NCBI GenBank assembly: GCA_033722675.1
Contig: JAWVYO010000019.1
Span: 1 to 32,269, forward strand
Direction of reading: 5' to 3'
From: DATHYU01 sp033722675
GTDB lineage: Bacteria > Actinomycetota > Acidimicrobiia > Spongiisociales > UBA11373
Length of the DNA: 32,269 bases
How positions within the stretch are numbered: the stretch's first letter is position 1; each line of letters opens with the position of its first letter. Positions 16,219-23,739 of this stretch are shown here, piece after piece. The notes under the pieces were generated by a model that saw nothing but the letters and a program-made list of their open reading frames with translations, ran no database searches and was not told the DNA's origin. The position numbers were made by a program, and so were the translations under genes.

Positions 16219-16237
16219 TTCGTCACAGTGACGAAAC
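16217..16237. promoter_or_regulatory. Perfect palindromic operator over a promoter and start codon
   Basis: Arm GTTTCGTCAC (16217-16226), one central base, then its exact reverse complement GTGACGAAAC (16228-16237). It covers the end of the -10 box, the probable transcription start and the first three codons of the zinc-finger-like gene. A dimeric regulator bound here would block that gene. The regulator is not known, and self-control is the simplest idea. Confidence 0.65.
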
Positions 16238-16590
16238 AAGGGCCAAGGGTGCAGTGCGACTGGTGTGGGGTGGGATTCCCCGTTTCGGGGGGTCCGGGGC
16301 GTCCCCGCCGGTACTGCCGGCGGAGTCACCGGCAGCGGGCCTTCGAGGCGCGCCGTCTCGCGGAACGGATGGGTCTCGACAGCGGCGAAGCCCTCGTGGA
16401 TGCCGGAGCCCTCGACGATCTCCGGGATCGGCTCTACATCCTCGAGAGCGCCCTCGACGACGTGGAGCGCGACCTGCGGGGTGTCGACGACGCCGAGGAG
16501 TACCGGGCGGCGTTCCGGCACCTGTACGCCGCGGCGGCGCAGCTGCGGGGACGGGCGCCCGAACCCCGGGCCGTCCTCGACCGTGGCTGA
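16228..16590 (+). CDS. Small Cys/His zinc-finger-like protein, possible regulator
   Basis: The 120-aa product has an N-terminal treble-clef-like motif: C10-x2-C13, then GGPGRPRRYC with C30 and RRSHRQRAF with H34, followed by a basic helix. This GRPRRYC...RQRAF pattern recurs in small actinobacterial proteins and in appendages to DNA-binding proteins. The C-terminal 75 residues are charged and probably coiled-coil or helical (DDLRDRLYILESALDDVERDL, then FRHLYAAAAQLRG). The GTG start follows a -10 box by 9 nt and lies inside a perfect palindrome, fitting an autoregulated DNA-binding protein. Function is inferred, not known. Confidence 0.75.
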   Translation: MTKQGPRVQCDWCGVGFPVSGGPGRPRRYCRRSHRQRAFEARRLAERMGLDSGEALVDAGALDDLRDRLYILESALDDVERDLRGVDDAEEYRAAFRHLYAAAAQLRGRAPEPRAVLDRG

Positions 16591-16604
16591 GGCGTCGCCG
16601 GTCG

Positions 16605-16632
16605 TGCGCCCATAATCCTCGTTATGTAAAGT
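16605..16632 (+). other. dif: dif-like Xer recombination site
   Basis: An XerC-like arm TGCGCCCATAA (16605-16615), a 6-bp centre TCCTCG and an XerD-like arm TTATGTAAAGT (16622-16632). The right arm differs at one base from the B. subtilis dif arm TTATGTAAACT and at two from the E. coli arm TTATGTTAAAT. The inner CATAA-N6-TTATG is exactly the dif core. It is an AT-rich island in a GC-rich sequence, between two convergent genes. It could be the chromosome dimer resolution site or an att site of a Xer-using element. Confidence 0.6.
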
Positions 16633-16677
16633 AACGACGATTCGGGAGGGCGAACCCCCCGCGCGGCGGCTCCCCCT

Positions 16678-17301
16678 TCACGCCTCCATGTGTCGCCGGA
16701 ACCAGCCCGCGGCGAGTTCGGCGACACGATCGAGGGCGCCGGGCTCCTCGAAGAGGTGTCCCGCCCCGGGAACGATCTCGAGGGACACCGGCGCGGTCAT
16801 GGCGGCCATCGCCTGGCGGTTCAGGTCGATCACGGTGTGGTCGTCGCCGCCGACGATCAGCAGGGTCGGCGCCTCGACCTCTCCCAGCGCGTCGGCGGCG
16901 AGGTCCGGCCGGCCGCCGCGGGACACGACGCCGGTGACGGTCCTGCGACTGGCGGCGACGAGGGCGGCCGCCGCTCCCGTGGAGGCGCCGAAGAGGCCGA
17001 CCGGCGATCGGTCCCCCCACCAGTCCACCGCGCCGACGACTCGCTCGGCGAGGAGGGGGATGTCGAACCGGTGCTCGCGGGTGACGCGGTCCACGCGCTC
17101 CTCCCCCGGCGTCAGGAGGTCGAGGAGCACGGTGGTCAGGCCGTGGCCGCGCAGCACGCCGGCGACGTGCTGGTTGCGGGTGCTGTGGCGGCTGCTGCCG
17201 CTCCCGTGGGCGAACACGACGGCGCCGACGGGGTCGGCGTCGGGCGCGTCGACGAATGCCTCGAGCGTCACGCCTCCGCCCAGGGGGATCTCCGTCGTCA
17301 C
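16678..17301 (-). CDS. Alpha/beta hydrolase of the dienelactone hydrolase type
   Basis: The 207-aa cytoplasmic protein shows an alpha/beta hydrolase triad. The nucleophile serine is in GLFGASTGAAAAL, the acid in LLIVGGDDHTVID and the histidine in VPGAGHLFEEPGAL. The oxyanion region is VVFAHGSGSSRHSTRN. The substrate is unknown; relatives act on esters or lactones. GTG 17301 overlaps the stop of the small membrane protein as GTGA, so the two form an operon. Downstream is the convergent gap with the dif-like site. Confidence 0.87.
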   Translation of the reverse strand: MTTEIPLGGGVTLEAFVDAPDADPVGAVVFAHGSGSSRHSTRNQHVAGVLRGHGLTTVLLDLLTPGEERVDRVTREHRFDIPLLAERVVGAVDWWGDRSPVGLFGASTGAAAALVAASRRTVTGVVSRGGRPDLAADALGEVEAPTLLIVGGDDHTVIDLNRQAMAAMTAPVSLEIVPGAGHLFEEPGALDRVAELAAGWFRRHMEA

Positions 17302-17441
17302 GTGAAGACGCTCACGCCGCCGGGACCGACGAGGAAGCCGACGACGATCAGGAGGAGGCCGTAGAGCATCTCTCCCCGGAAGAGGTTGATGATGCCGCCG
17401 ACCACGAACACGACGGCCAGGATCCACAAGATCAACGCCAT
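17298..17441 (-). CDS. GPGG-motif small membrane protein
   Basis: This 47-aa protein consists of two hydrophobic helices: ALILWILAVVFVVGGIINLF and MLYGLLLIVVGFLV. It ends GPGGVSVFT. The GPGG ending after a two-helix hairpin is a recognised small-protein family in actinobacteria, of unknown role. A GGAAGTGAGA-like site precedes the ATG. Its last codons overlap the hydrolase start, so translation is coupled. Confidence 0.8.
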   Translation of the reverse strand: MALILWILAVVFVVGGIINLFRGEMLYGLLLIVVGFLVGPGGVSVFT

Positions 17442-17534
17442 TGGGGTCTCACTTCCATCTGCTGGGAGTACCTCGTACCCGATCGGCTCGGAGGCGAAAC
17501 CCGGCGTCCATGCCGATCGCTCGCGTCCACGTGC

Positions 17535-17540
17535 GATGCT
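17535..17540 (+). promoter_or_regulatory. Leaderless promoter of the GNAT gene
   Basis: GATGCT (A2 and T6 conserved) is 7 nt before ATG 17548. Confidence 0.35.
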
Positions 17541-17547
17541 GGAGTCG

Positions 17548-18057
17548 ATGCGCGTCGAACCCTGTTCCGAGCCGAGCCCCTGCTGGCGCCGGCTGGTGGC
17601 CGTCGCGGCCGAGGTGGAGCAGGAGGAGTGGCTCCTCGCCGACCACGAGACCGCGTTCGACGAGACGGTGCTCGGCGCCTTCGCCGGCGAGGAGGTCATC
17701 GGCTTCCTCCGCTCCGTCGTCCAGGTCGCCGGGGCCGATCGCGGCGTACCCGCTGTGACGATCGGCGGGCGCGAGATGCTGGAGACCATCGTCCTCGCCT
17801 ACGGCGTGCTCCCCGGCTGGCGGCGCCGAGGGGTCGGGCGCCTGCTGCTCCGCCGCGCCACCGACCAGGCCGTCGACGACGGGAGCCATCAGATCCGGGC
17901 CCATCCCCGGGGCGGCGACGCGGTCGACCACCAGCTCCGGATGGCGATCGAGTCCGGCGGTCGTCGCGCTCGCCGGGGCGCGGACGGCGGCGGCGTCTAC
18001 TACCTGCTCCCCCCGCCCACTCCCCCGACCCGCCGACGCTTCCGCCGTCGGTCCTAG
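17548..18057 (+). CDS. GNAT family N-acetyltransferase
   Basis: The 169-aa product has GNAT motif A with the acetyl-CoA pyrophosphate loop: ETIVLAYGVLPGWRRRGVGRLLLRRATDQA, in which RRRGVG is the Q/RxxGxG signature. The preceding strands FDETVLGAFAGEEVIGFLRSVVQ fit the family. The C-terminus is unusually Arg- and Pro-rich. Substrate unknown. ATG 17548 is chosen for the -10 spacing; ATG 17536 would add four residues. Its stop and the dinB stop overlap as CTAG. Confidence 0.82.
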   Translation: MRVEPCSEPSPCWRRLVAVAAEVEQEEWLLADHETAFDETVLGAFAGEEVIGFLRSVVQVAGADRGVPAVTIGGREMLETIVLAYGVLPGWRRRGVGRLLLRRATDQAVDDGSHQIRAHPRGGDAVDHQLRMAIESGGRRARRGADGGGVYYLLPPPTPPTRRRFRRRS

Positions 18058-19286
18058 GCGTCGTCCAGCCGATCGACGGGTGAGCGCTCCTCGGGTTCGT
18101 GGCCCAGGAGGGCGGCGCGGCGGATCGCATCGCGGCCGAACCGCGAGCGGGCCCGGTCCACGGCCGTGTCCAGGTCGTGGTGGCGGACGTTCTCGGGGCT
18201 GCCCGCCCGGCCCACGGGATCGTCGCCGAGGCCGTCGAGGGGCAGCTCGAGCTGGATGACCGGCACCCGCTCCAGCGCCCCCACCGAGATGCCGACGAGG
18301 CTCACGCGGCGATCGTCCTCGGCGACGAGGGCGTCGGCGAGCACGGCGGCAACCCGGTAGAGGGCATGGGTCTCGGCCACCGGGCCCGGGAGCGTCGTGG
18401 CCCGCGTGACGGCGGTCATGTCTCCGAACCGGACCCGGACGGTGATCCGACGGCCGGCGATCCCCTGTCGACGAAGCCGGATCCCGATCCGTTCGGCGAG
18501 CCCCAGGAGCGTCCGATGGCGGCGGTCGGGGTCGGTGGCGTCCCCGGCGCTCTGGGCGCCGACGGACCGGGCTCGGCGGTGCGGCTCCACGGGGCGCGGG
18601 TCGCGATTGCGGGCGAGCGCCGAGAGGTGCCGACCCCAGTGGGGACCCATCCAGGCCGAGAGCGTGTCGGCGCCGGCGTCGGCGAGGTCGCCGATCGTCC
18701 GGACACCGCGGTCGGCGAGGCGCTGCTCCCCCACCGGGCCCACCCCCCACAGGTGACCCACCGGGAGCGGGCGCAGGAAGGCCTCCTCGCTGCCGGGCTC
18801 GACGACGACGAGGCCGTCGGGTTTGGCGACGCGGCTGGCGATCTTCGCCAGGTGCTTCGTGCTCGCCACGCCGACCGAGATCGGGAGACCGACCTCGGCG
18901 CGCACCCGCCGCCGGAGATCGGCAGCGATCGTCGGCGGCGGCCCGAAGAGCCGGACCGAACCGGCCACGTCGAGGAAGGCCTCGTCGATGGAGATCGCCT
19001 CGACCTCGGGTGTGAACGATTCCAGGATGTCCATCACCGCTCGCGACGCCTCCACGTAGGCCTCGAACCGCGCCGGGACGACGACGAGAGCGGGGCACCG
19101 GCGCCGGGCGTCGGCACCGGGCATGGCCGAGCCCACGCCGAATCGTCGTGCCTCGTAGGTCGCCGCCAACACCACTCCGCCGCCGACGGCCACGGGCCGC
19201 CCCCGGAGCGTCGGGTCGTCGCGCACCTCCACGGCGGCGTAGAAGGCGTCGAGGTCGGCATGGAGGATGGTGGCCGCGTCGAGCAC
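18054..19286 (-). CDS. dinB: DNA polymerase IV (Y-family)
   Basis: The 410-aa translesion polymerase has the metal-binding HADLDAFYAAVEV (Asp11) and SIDEAFLDV (Asp101, Glu102), the thumb motif GVASTKHLAKIASRVAKPDGL and the HhH-like LWGVGPVGEQRLADRGV. The little-finger domain follows. QLELPLDGLG near the C-terminus may be the beta-clamp-binding peptide, followed by the usual actinobacterial tail with DTAVDRARSRFGRDAI. Catalytic residues are intact. The start GTG is 6 nt after a GACACT box, which suggests a leaderless mRNA. No LexA box was noticed. Confidence 0.95.
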   Translation of the reverse strand: MLDAATILHADLDAFYAAVEVRDDPTLRGRPVAVGGGVVLAATYEARRFGVGSAMPGADARRRCPALVVVPARFEAYVEASRAVMDILESFTPEVEAISIDEAFLDVAGSVRLFGPPPTIAADLRRRVRAEVGLPISVGVASTKHLAKIASRVAKPDGLVVVEPGSEEAFLRPLPVGHLWGVGPVGEQRLADRGVRTIGDLADAGADTLSAWMGPHWGRHLSALARNRDPRPVEPHRRARSVGAQSAGDATDPDRRHRTLLGLAERIGIRLRRQGIAGRRITVRVRFGDMTAVTRATTLPGPVAETHALYRVAAVLADALVAEDDRRVSLVGISVGALERVPVIQLELPLDGLGDDPVGRAGSPENVRHHDLDTAVDRARSRFGRDAIRRAALLGHEPEERSPVDRLDDA

Positions 19287-19292
19287 CCGCCC

Positions 19293-19298
19293 AGTGTC
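19293..19298 (-). promoter_or_regulatory. Leaderless promoter of dinB
   Basis: GACACT on the minus strand (A2 and T6 conserved) is 6 nt before GTG. Confidence 0.4.
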
Positions 19299-19346
19299 GC
19301 ATCGGGGTGCGACGCGATCGGGTGCGCCGGCCGTCCGCGACCGCGC

Positions 19347-19352
19347 CATACT
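19347..19352 (+). promoter_or_regulatory. Leaderless promoter of the D-cysteine desulfhydrase-like gene
   Basis: CATACT is 7 nt before ATG 19360, with no Shine-Dalgarno sequence. Confidence 0.45.
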
Positions 19353-19359
19353 CGGCTCC

Positions 19360-20328
19360 ATGGAACGCCCGGCGCGCCTGCCCCTCGCCCTCCTCCCGAC
19401 GCCGCTGGAGGAGTCGGTGCGGCTCCGGGAGGCCTGGGGTGGGCCCCGGATCCTCGTGAAACGGGACGACCTCACCGGCTTCGAGCTGTCGGGGAACAAG
19501 GTCCGGAAACTCGAGTACCACCTGGCCGCAGCCCGCGCCGCCGGGGCCGACGCGGTGGTGACCTGTGGGGCGCTCCAGTCCAACCACTGCCGTGCCACCG
19601 CCCTCGCCGCCGCCCGTCTGGGGCTGGCGTGCCGGCTCGTGATCCGCACCCCCGACGGCGAGCCCCCGGCCCGCGTCGCCGGCAACCACCTCCTGCATCG
19701 CCTCGCCGGCGCGGGCATCCGATACGTGACGCCCGCCGAGTACGACGACCGGGACCACGTCCTCGCCGAGGAGGCGGCGGCCCTGCGGGGTGCGTGGGTC
19801 GTTCCCGAAGGCGCCTCCGACGCCCTCGGCATGTGGGGATTCGTCGCCGCAGCCGAAGAACTGGTCGGGCAGCTCGGTGATCGCGAGATCGACGCGGTGT
19901 GGCATGCTTCCTCGTCGGCCGGCACCACGGCGGGTCTGCTCGTGGGCTTCGCCCTGGCCGGTCGCGAGCTCCCCGTGGTCGCCTGCTCGGTGGGTGACCC
20001 GGCCGACGAGCTCTCGGCTCGGATCGACGAGCTCGTCGGCGCGTCCCGCGATCGATGGGGCACGCCGATGCCGTCGCGAGCGGCGGAGGTCACCGACGCC
20101 CACGTCGGCGAGGGATACGGCGCGACCACCGGCGACGACCTCGCCCTCCAAGGGGAGGCCACCCGGCTGACGGGCATGCTGTTCGACCCCACGTACACCG
20201 GCAAGGCGCTGGCCGGCCTCGCCCGGGAGATCGCGGGCGGGCGGTTCGGTCCGGAGGACACCGTGGTGTTCTGGCACACGGGCGGCGGATTCGCGGCCTT
20301 CGCCTCCGATTGGCCGGGGATCGGCTGA
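19360..20328 (+). CDS. PLP-dependent D-cysteine desulfhydrase / ACC deaminase family enzyme
   Basis: The 322-aa protein is a fold-type II PLP enzyme. The Schiff-base lysine is Lys47 in FELSGNKVRKLEYHL. Then come TCGALQSNHCRATALAAARLGL, the phosphate-binding SSSAGTTAGLL and the C-terminal DPTYTGKALAGL and FWHTGGG. These suit the ACC deaminase / D-cysteine desulfhydrase family, which deaminates small D-amino acids or the cyclopropane ACC. D-cysteine desulfhydrase is more common in bacteria outside the rhizosphere. It heads an operon with ybaK and the M24 peptidase, joined by TGATG and ATGA overlaps. Confidence 0.92.
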   Translation: MERPARLPLALLPTPLEESVRLREAWGGPRILVKRDDLTGFELSGNKVRKLEYHLAAARAAGADAVVTCGALQSNHCRATALAAARLGLACRLVIRTPDGEPPARVAGNHLLHRLAGAGIRYVTPAEYDDRDHVLAEEAAALRGAWVVPEGASDALGMWGFVAAAEELVGQLGDREIDAVWHASSSAGTTAGLLVGFALAGRELPVVACSVGDPADELSARIDELVGASRDRWGTPMPSRAAEVTDAHVGEGYGATTGDDLALQGEATRLTGMLFDPTYTGKALAGLAREIAGGRFGPEDTVVFWHTGGGFAAFASDWPGIG

Positions 20329-20807
20329 TGGGGGCCACGCCGGCGGTCGACGCCCTCGAGCGCGCCGGGATCGCCCACGAGGTCCACGAGTACCGTCTCG
20401 ACGGCGACGAGCCCGGCACCTACGGCGAGGCGGTGGCGGCCTCCCTCGGAGTGGCGCCCGACAGGCTCTTCAAGACCCTCGTCGCCCTCGTGGACGGCGC
20501 GCCCACCGTGGCGATCGTGCCCGTGGACGGGAGCCTCGACACCAAGGCCCTCGCCCGCGCCGCCGGCGGGAAGCGGGCGGGCCTCGCTCCCCCCGACGAC
20601 GCCGAGCGGCTGACGGGGTACGTCGTGGGCGGCGTCAGTCCCCTCGGCCAACGCCGCCGCCTGCCGTGCTACCTCGATGTCGCAGCCGACCAGCACGACA
20701 CCGTGTTCGTCTCCGCGGGGCGCCGCGGCCTCCAGGTGGAGCTCGCCCCCGGCGCCCTCGTCACGCTGACGGGCGCCTCGGTCGCGCCGATCGCAGACCG
20801 CGGATGA
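20328..20807 (+). CDS. ybaK: Cys-tRNA(Pro) deacylase YbaK/EbsC
   Basis: The 159-aa protein removes cysteine mischarged on tRNA(Pro). It has the INS-superfamily signatures LFKTLVALVDG with the key lysine, DTKALARAAGGKR and VGGVSPLGQRRRLP. The length is standard for free-standing YbaK. The ATG overlaps the stop of the upstream D-cysteine enzyme as TGATG. The pairing of a D-cysteine enzyme with Cys-tRNA proofreading may be a cysteine-handling theme or coincidence. Confidence 0.93.
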   Translation: MGATPAVDALERAGIAHEVHEYRLDGDEPGTYGEAVAASLGVAPDRLFKTLVALVDGAPTVAIVPVDGSLDTKALARAAGGKRAGLAPPDDAERLTGYVVGGVSPLGQRRRLPCYLDVAADQHDTVFVSAGRRGLQVELAPGALVTLTGASVAPIADRG

Positions 20808-22042
20808 CCGTCCCCGACCTGCGTGCCGAGGCGGCGATCCGCGACCGGCGCCTCGTGGAGCGGCTCGACACCATCGTGCCGGCGCTCATGGAGGAGGCGG
20901 AGGTCGATGCCTGGGTCGTCGCCGGCCGCGAGTACAACGAGGACCCGGTGCTGTCGACCATGCTCCCGGCGACCTGGCTGGCCGCGCGTCGGCGCACGGT
21001 GCTGGTCTTCACCGACCGCGGGCGCACGCGTCGGGCGGTGACCCGGTACGCCGTGGGTGAGGCGTTCCCGGCCGCCTGGGACCCCGACGTCGAACCCGAC
21101 CAGTGGGCGGCGGTGGCGTCGATCCTCCACGCGGCCGGCCCCGCGACGATCGCTGTGAACGTGTCCCCGGCCATCGCGCTCGCCGACGGGTTGAGCGCGT
21201 CGGAGATGGACGCGTTCGGCCACGCCCTCGGTGCCGACCTCCTCGAACGGGTCGTGCCGGGCGACGCCCTGGCGGTGGGATGGCTGGAGACGAGGCTCCC
21301 CGGCGAGATCGAGTCGCTCGGCGACGCCTGCCGGATCGCCCACGGCCTGCTGGCCCGGGCGCTGTCGGCCGAGGTCGTGGATCCGGGGTCCACGACGACG
21401 GACGATGTCGTGTGGTGGTTGCGTGAGCGCGTCCGGGAGGCGGGGTTGTCGTCGTGGTTCCATCCCACGGTGTCGGTCCAGCGTCGAGGCGGAACGCCAC
21501 CGGGTTCGTTCGCGTCGGCACCGCCTGCCGTCGTGATCGAGCCGGGCGACCTCGCGCACGTCGACTTCGGCCTCGTGTACCTCGGGCTCCACACGGATCA
21601 GCAGCAGCACGCCTACGTCCTGCGGCCGGGCGAGGGGGCGCCGCCCGACGGCCTCCGGGAGGCGCTGGCGAGGGCGAACCGCGTGCAGGACCTCCTGCTC
21701 GCCGAGTTCGCCTCGGGCCGGACCGGCAACGAGATCCTCCGGGCCGCACTGGGCGCCGCCCGGGCCGAGGGCCTCCGTCCGTCGATCTATACCCACCCGA
21801 TCGGCGTCCACGGCCACGCGGCCGGTCCGGCCATCGGCCTCTGGGATCGTCAGGACGGCGTTCCCGGAGGCGGCGACCTCCCCGTCCGCCCCTGGACGGC
21901 CTGGTCGATCGAGCTGTCGGCGACCACGAGCGTCGACGGGTGGGGGGACGTCCGGATCATGCTCGAGGAAGAGGCGGTCTTCGACGGCGAGCGCATGGCC
22001 TGGGTGGACGATCGCCAGACGACGTTCCACGTCGTGGGGTAG
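20804..22042 (+). CDS. M24 family metallopeptidase (Xaa-Pro aminopeptidase-like)
   Basis: The 412-aa protein has an N-terminal creatinase-like domain (DAWVVAGREYNEDPVLSTMLP) and a C-terminal pita-bread domain. The five metal ligands are visible: Asp254 in HVDFG, Asp265 in LHTDQQ with the usual 11-residue spacing, His331 in YTHPIG, Glu370 in SIEL and a glutamate among residues 388-390. All are present, so it may be an active dipeptidase or aminopeptidase, though the specificity is unclear. The ATG overlaps the ybaK stop. There is no signal peptide, so it is cytoplasmic. Confidence 0.9.
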   Translation: MTVPDLRAEAAIRDRRLVERLDTIVPALMEEAEVDAWVVAGREYNEDPVLSTMLPATWLAARRRTVLVFTDRGRTRRAVTRYAVGEAFPAAWDPDVEPDQWAAVASILHAAGPATIAVNVSPAIALADGLSASEMDAFGHALGADLLERVVPGDALAVGWLETRLPGEIESLGDACRIAHGLLARALSAEVVDPGSTTTDDVVWWLRERVREAGLSSWFHPTVSVQRRGGTPPGSFASAPPAVVIEPGDLAHVDFGLVYLGLHTDQQQHAYVLRPGEGAPPDGLREALARANRVQDLLLAEFASGRTGNEILRAALGAARAEGLRPSIYTHPIGVHGHAAGPAIGLWDRQDGVPGGGDLPVRPWTAWSIELSATTSVDGWGDVRIMLEEEAVFDGERMAWVDDRQTTFHVVG

Positions 22043-22045
22043 GTT
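22040..22045 (+). promoter_or_regulatory. Leaderless promoter of the methyltransferase gene
   Basis: TAGGTT is 6 nt before ATG 22052. It begins with the last bases of the M24 stop codon. Confidence 0.5.
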
Positions 22046-22051
22046 CGCCCC

Positions 22052-22783
22052 ATGCGCGGCCACACCGCCGACGACGCCTTCGGCCGGGCGCTCCTCGACC
22101 ACCTCGAGCGGGGCGTCCCCGGTCACCACGTGCTCGAACGCGACGACGGGTTCGTCGACGTGATGCCCGCCGCGGTCTATTTCGGCGACATGAAGGTGTG
22201 GACGATCGCCGAGGCGTCGGCGCTCGACCACGTCGGGAGCCGCGTCCTCGACGTCGGGGCCGGTGCGGGCCGGGCGACGCTGGAGTTGCAGCGTCGGGGC
22301 GTGGACGTGACCGCCCTCGACGTCTCCCCCGGAGCGGTCGAAGTGTGCCGCCGTCGAGGGGTCGGGACCACGTTCACCGGGACCGTCGACGACCTGGCCG
22401 CCGCCGACCCCGAGCCCTTCGACACGTTCGTCTATTTCGGCAACAACCTGGGGCTCATGGGGAGCCCCGACGGTGCCCGGGAGATGTTCGGAACCCTGGA
22501 GCGGATCGGCACCCCCGACGCCGTCGTCGTCGGAACCATGCTCGATCCGTACCGCACCGACGACCCCGCGCACCTCGGGTTCCACGAGCGCAACCGCCGC
22601 GCCGGGCGCATGGCCGGTCGGGTGACGCTGCGCATCAGGTACCGGGAGCTGACCGGGCCCTGGTTCGAACTCCTGTGGGTGTCGGCCGACGAGCTGGGCG
22701 AGCTCCTCGAGCCGCTCGGGTGGGCGATCCGGGAGCGGTGGGACCAGCCCCCGTTCTACTCGGTCGTGCTCGGACGTCGCTGA
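22052..22783 (+). CDS. Class I SAM-dependent methyltransferase
   Basis: The 243-aa protein has the SAM-binding motif I VLDVGAGAGR at residues 65-74, the acidic end of strand 2 in VTALDVSPGAVEVC and a motif IV-like FDTFVYFGNNLGL. It is not similar to any named methyltransferase that I can recognise, and the substrate is unknown. The N-terminus (DDGFVDVMPAAVYFGDMKVW) and C-terminus (WVSADELGELLEPLGW) are typical of small-molecule methyltransferases. It is adjacent to the M24 gene but has its own leaderless -10 box. Confidence 0.88.
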   Translation: MRGHTADDAFGRALLDHLERGVPGHHVLERDDGFVDVMPAAVYFGDMKVWTIAEASALDHVGSRVLDVGAGAGRATLELQRRGVDVTALDVSPGAVEVCRRRGVGTTFTGTVDDLAAADPEPFDTFVYFGNNLGLMGSPDGAREMFGTLERIGTPDAVVVGTMLDPYRTDDPAHLGFHERNRRAGRMAGRVTLRIRYRELTGPWFELLWVSADELGELLEPLGWAIRERWDQPPFYSVVLGRR

Positions 22784-22795
22784 GCCCGCCCGCCG

Positions 22796-23617
22796 TCAGT
22801 CCTTCGTGAGGGTGGGGCTCGCCGCCTCCCAGACCGCCATCGCGTACTCGCCGAGCTTGTCGCGGGCGTCGGGGTCCCCGGCGAGGTCTGCATAGGGCAG
22901 CTTCGAGCCCTCGAACTCGTCGGTGACCCACCGGGCGCCGTGCGGCAGATCGTGTCCGGTCACCTCGTCGCCGTGGAAGGGCCACGGATTCGAGTAGAAG
23001 TAGGCGTCGCCCCCGGGATAGAAGCCGAGGTTGATCTGCCAGGGAGACGTCCCGGACTGGTCGCCGTGGGTCCACGACTCCTCGCCGTCGCCGAACCATT
23101 CGGTCGCCAGGTCGAAGCCGTGCGGCCAGAGCTGGACGGGGCCGTGGTCGCCCTCGATGGCGGCGTTGTGCTCCTCGAACACGGCGGCGACGTTCACGAG
23201 CGCGGCCCAGAAGGTCTCCGCCGCCGCCGGGTCGTACGTCCCGGGATCGTCGCTCTCGAATCGATCCCGCTCGTACTCCCCCTCCAGCCCGAGACCCGCC
23301 ACGGCCTCGAGGAGGCCCTCGCCGAACCGGGTGCCGCTGCGCCCCTCGGTCATCGGGAAGACGCGGGCGTCGCCGTGGGAGGTCTCGAGGTGCACGGCGT
23401 GGTCCCGCGGGTCCATCCGGAGGTGGAAGCTGCCGCCGTCGGGCAGCGGCATCGGGTCGGTGGTGAGGCCGGTCGGGCGCACCTTCAGGCTGACGTGCCA
23501 CCACTGGGGATGGGGCGGGGCGTGGACCCGGGGCACGACACCGACCGCCTGGGCGTAGCGGTGCATCGTCGTCCGGGTGTCCTCCCATTCGGCGGGCAGC
23601 TTCGGCAGGAACGTCAT
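22796..23617 (-). CDS. DUF5996 family protein
   Basis: The 273-aa protein matches the DUF5996 pattern throughout: PAEWEDTRTTMHRYAQAVGVVPRV at the start, PHPQWWHVSLKVRPTGLTTDPMPLPDGGSFHLRMD in the first half, and FDLATEWFGDGEES, then INLGFYPGGDAYFYSNPWP later. The family is of unknown function. The pattern is rich in conserved Trp and His, so an enzyme is likely, but no reaction is known. ATG 23617 is set by AGGAGG 4 nt upstream. Confidence 0.87.
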   Translation of the reverse strand: MTFLPKLPAEWEDTRTTMHRYAQAVGVVPRVHAPPHPQWWHVSLKVRPTGLTTDPMPLPDGGSFHLRMDPRDHAVHLETSHGDARVFPMTEGRSGTRFGEGLLEAVAGLGLEGEYERDRFESDDPGTYDPAAAETFWAALVNVAAVFEEHNAAIEGDHGPVQLWPHGFDLATEWFGDGEESWTHGDQSGTSPWQINLGFYPGGDAYFYSNPWPFHGDEVTGHDLPHGARWVTDEFEGSKLPYADLAGDPDARDKLGEYAMAVWEAASPTLTKD

Positions 23618-23691
23618 CGGTCCTCCTGGGGGTCGTCTGTTCCTCACAACGGGCGATCCCCGTGTGCTCTTCCCGTTGGCCGCGGAAGAAA

Positions 23692-23717
23692 CGACACCGA
23701 CCCGACGGTTGGTGTCG
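23692..23717 (+). promoter_or_regulatory. Leader hairpin before the DoxX gene
   Basis: CGACACC and GGTGTCG pair over a 12-nt loop, ending 22 nt before the ATG. It may be a regulator site or simply chance. The intergenic stretch 23618-23739 shows no clear -35/-10. Confidence 0.3.
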
Positions 23718-23739
23718 GGGAGACGACGAAGGGAACTCC

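Noticed and set aside
16619..16637. TCGTTA...TAACGA inverted repeat as a terminator
   Set aside because: The stem is only 6 bp and AT-rich with no T-tract. The dif-like reading explains the sequence better.
17449..20696. Very long minus-strand frames through the GNAT, dinB and D-cysteine genes
   Set aside because: Only the dinB part has recognisable protein sequence; the rest is antisense or upstream read-through.
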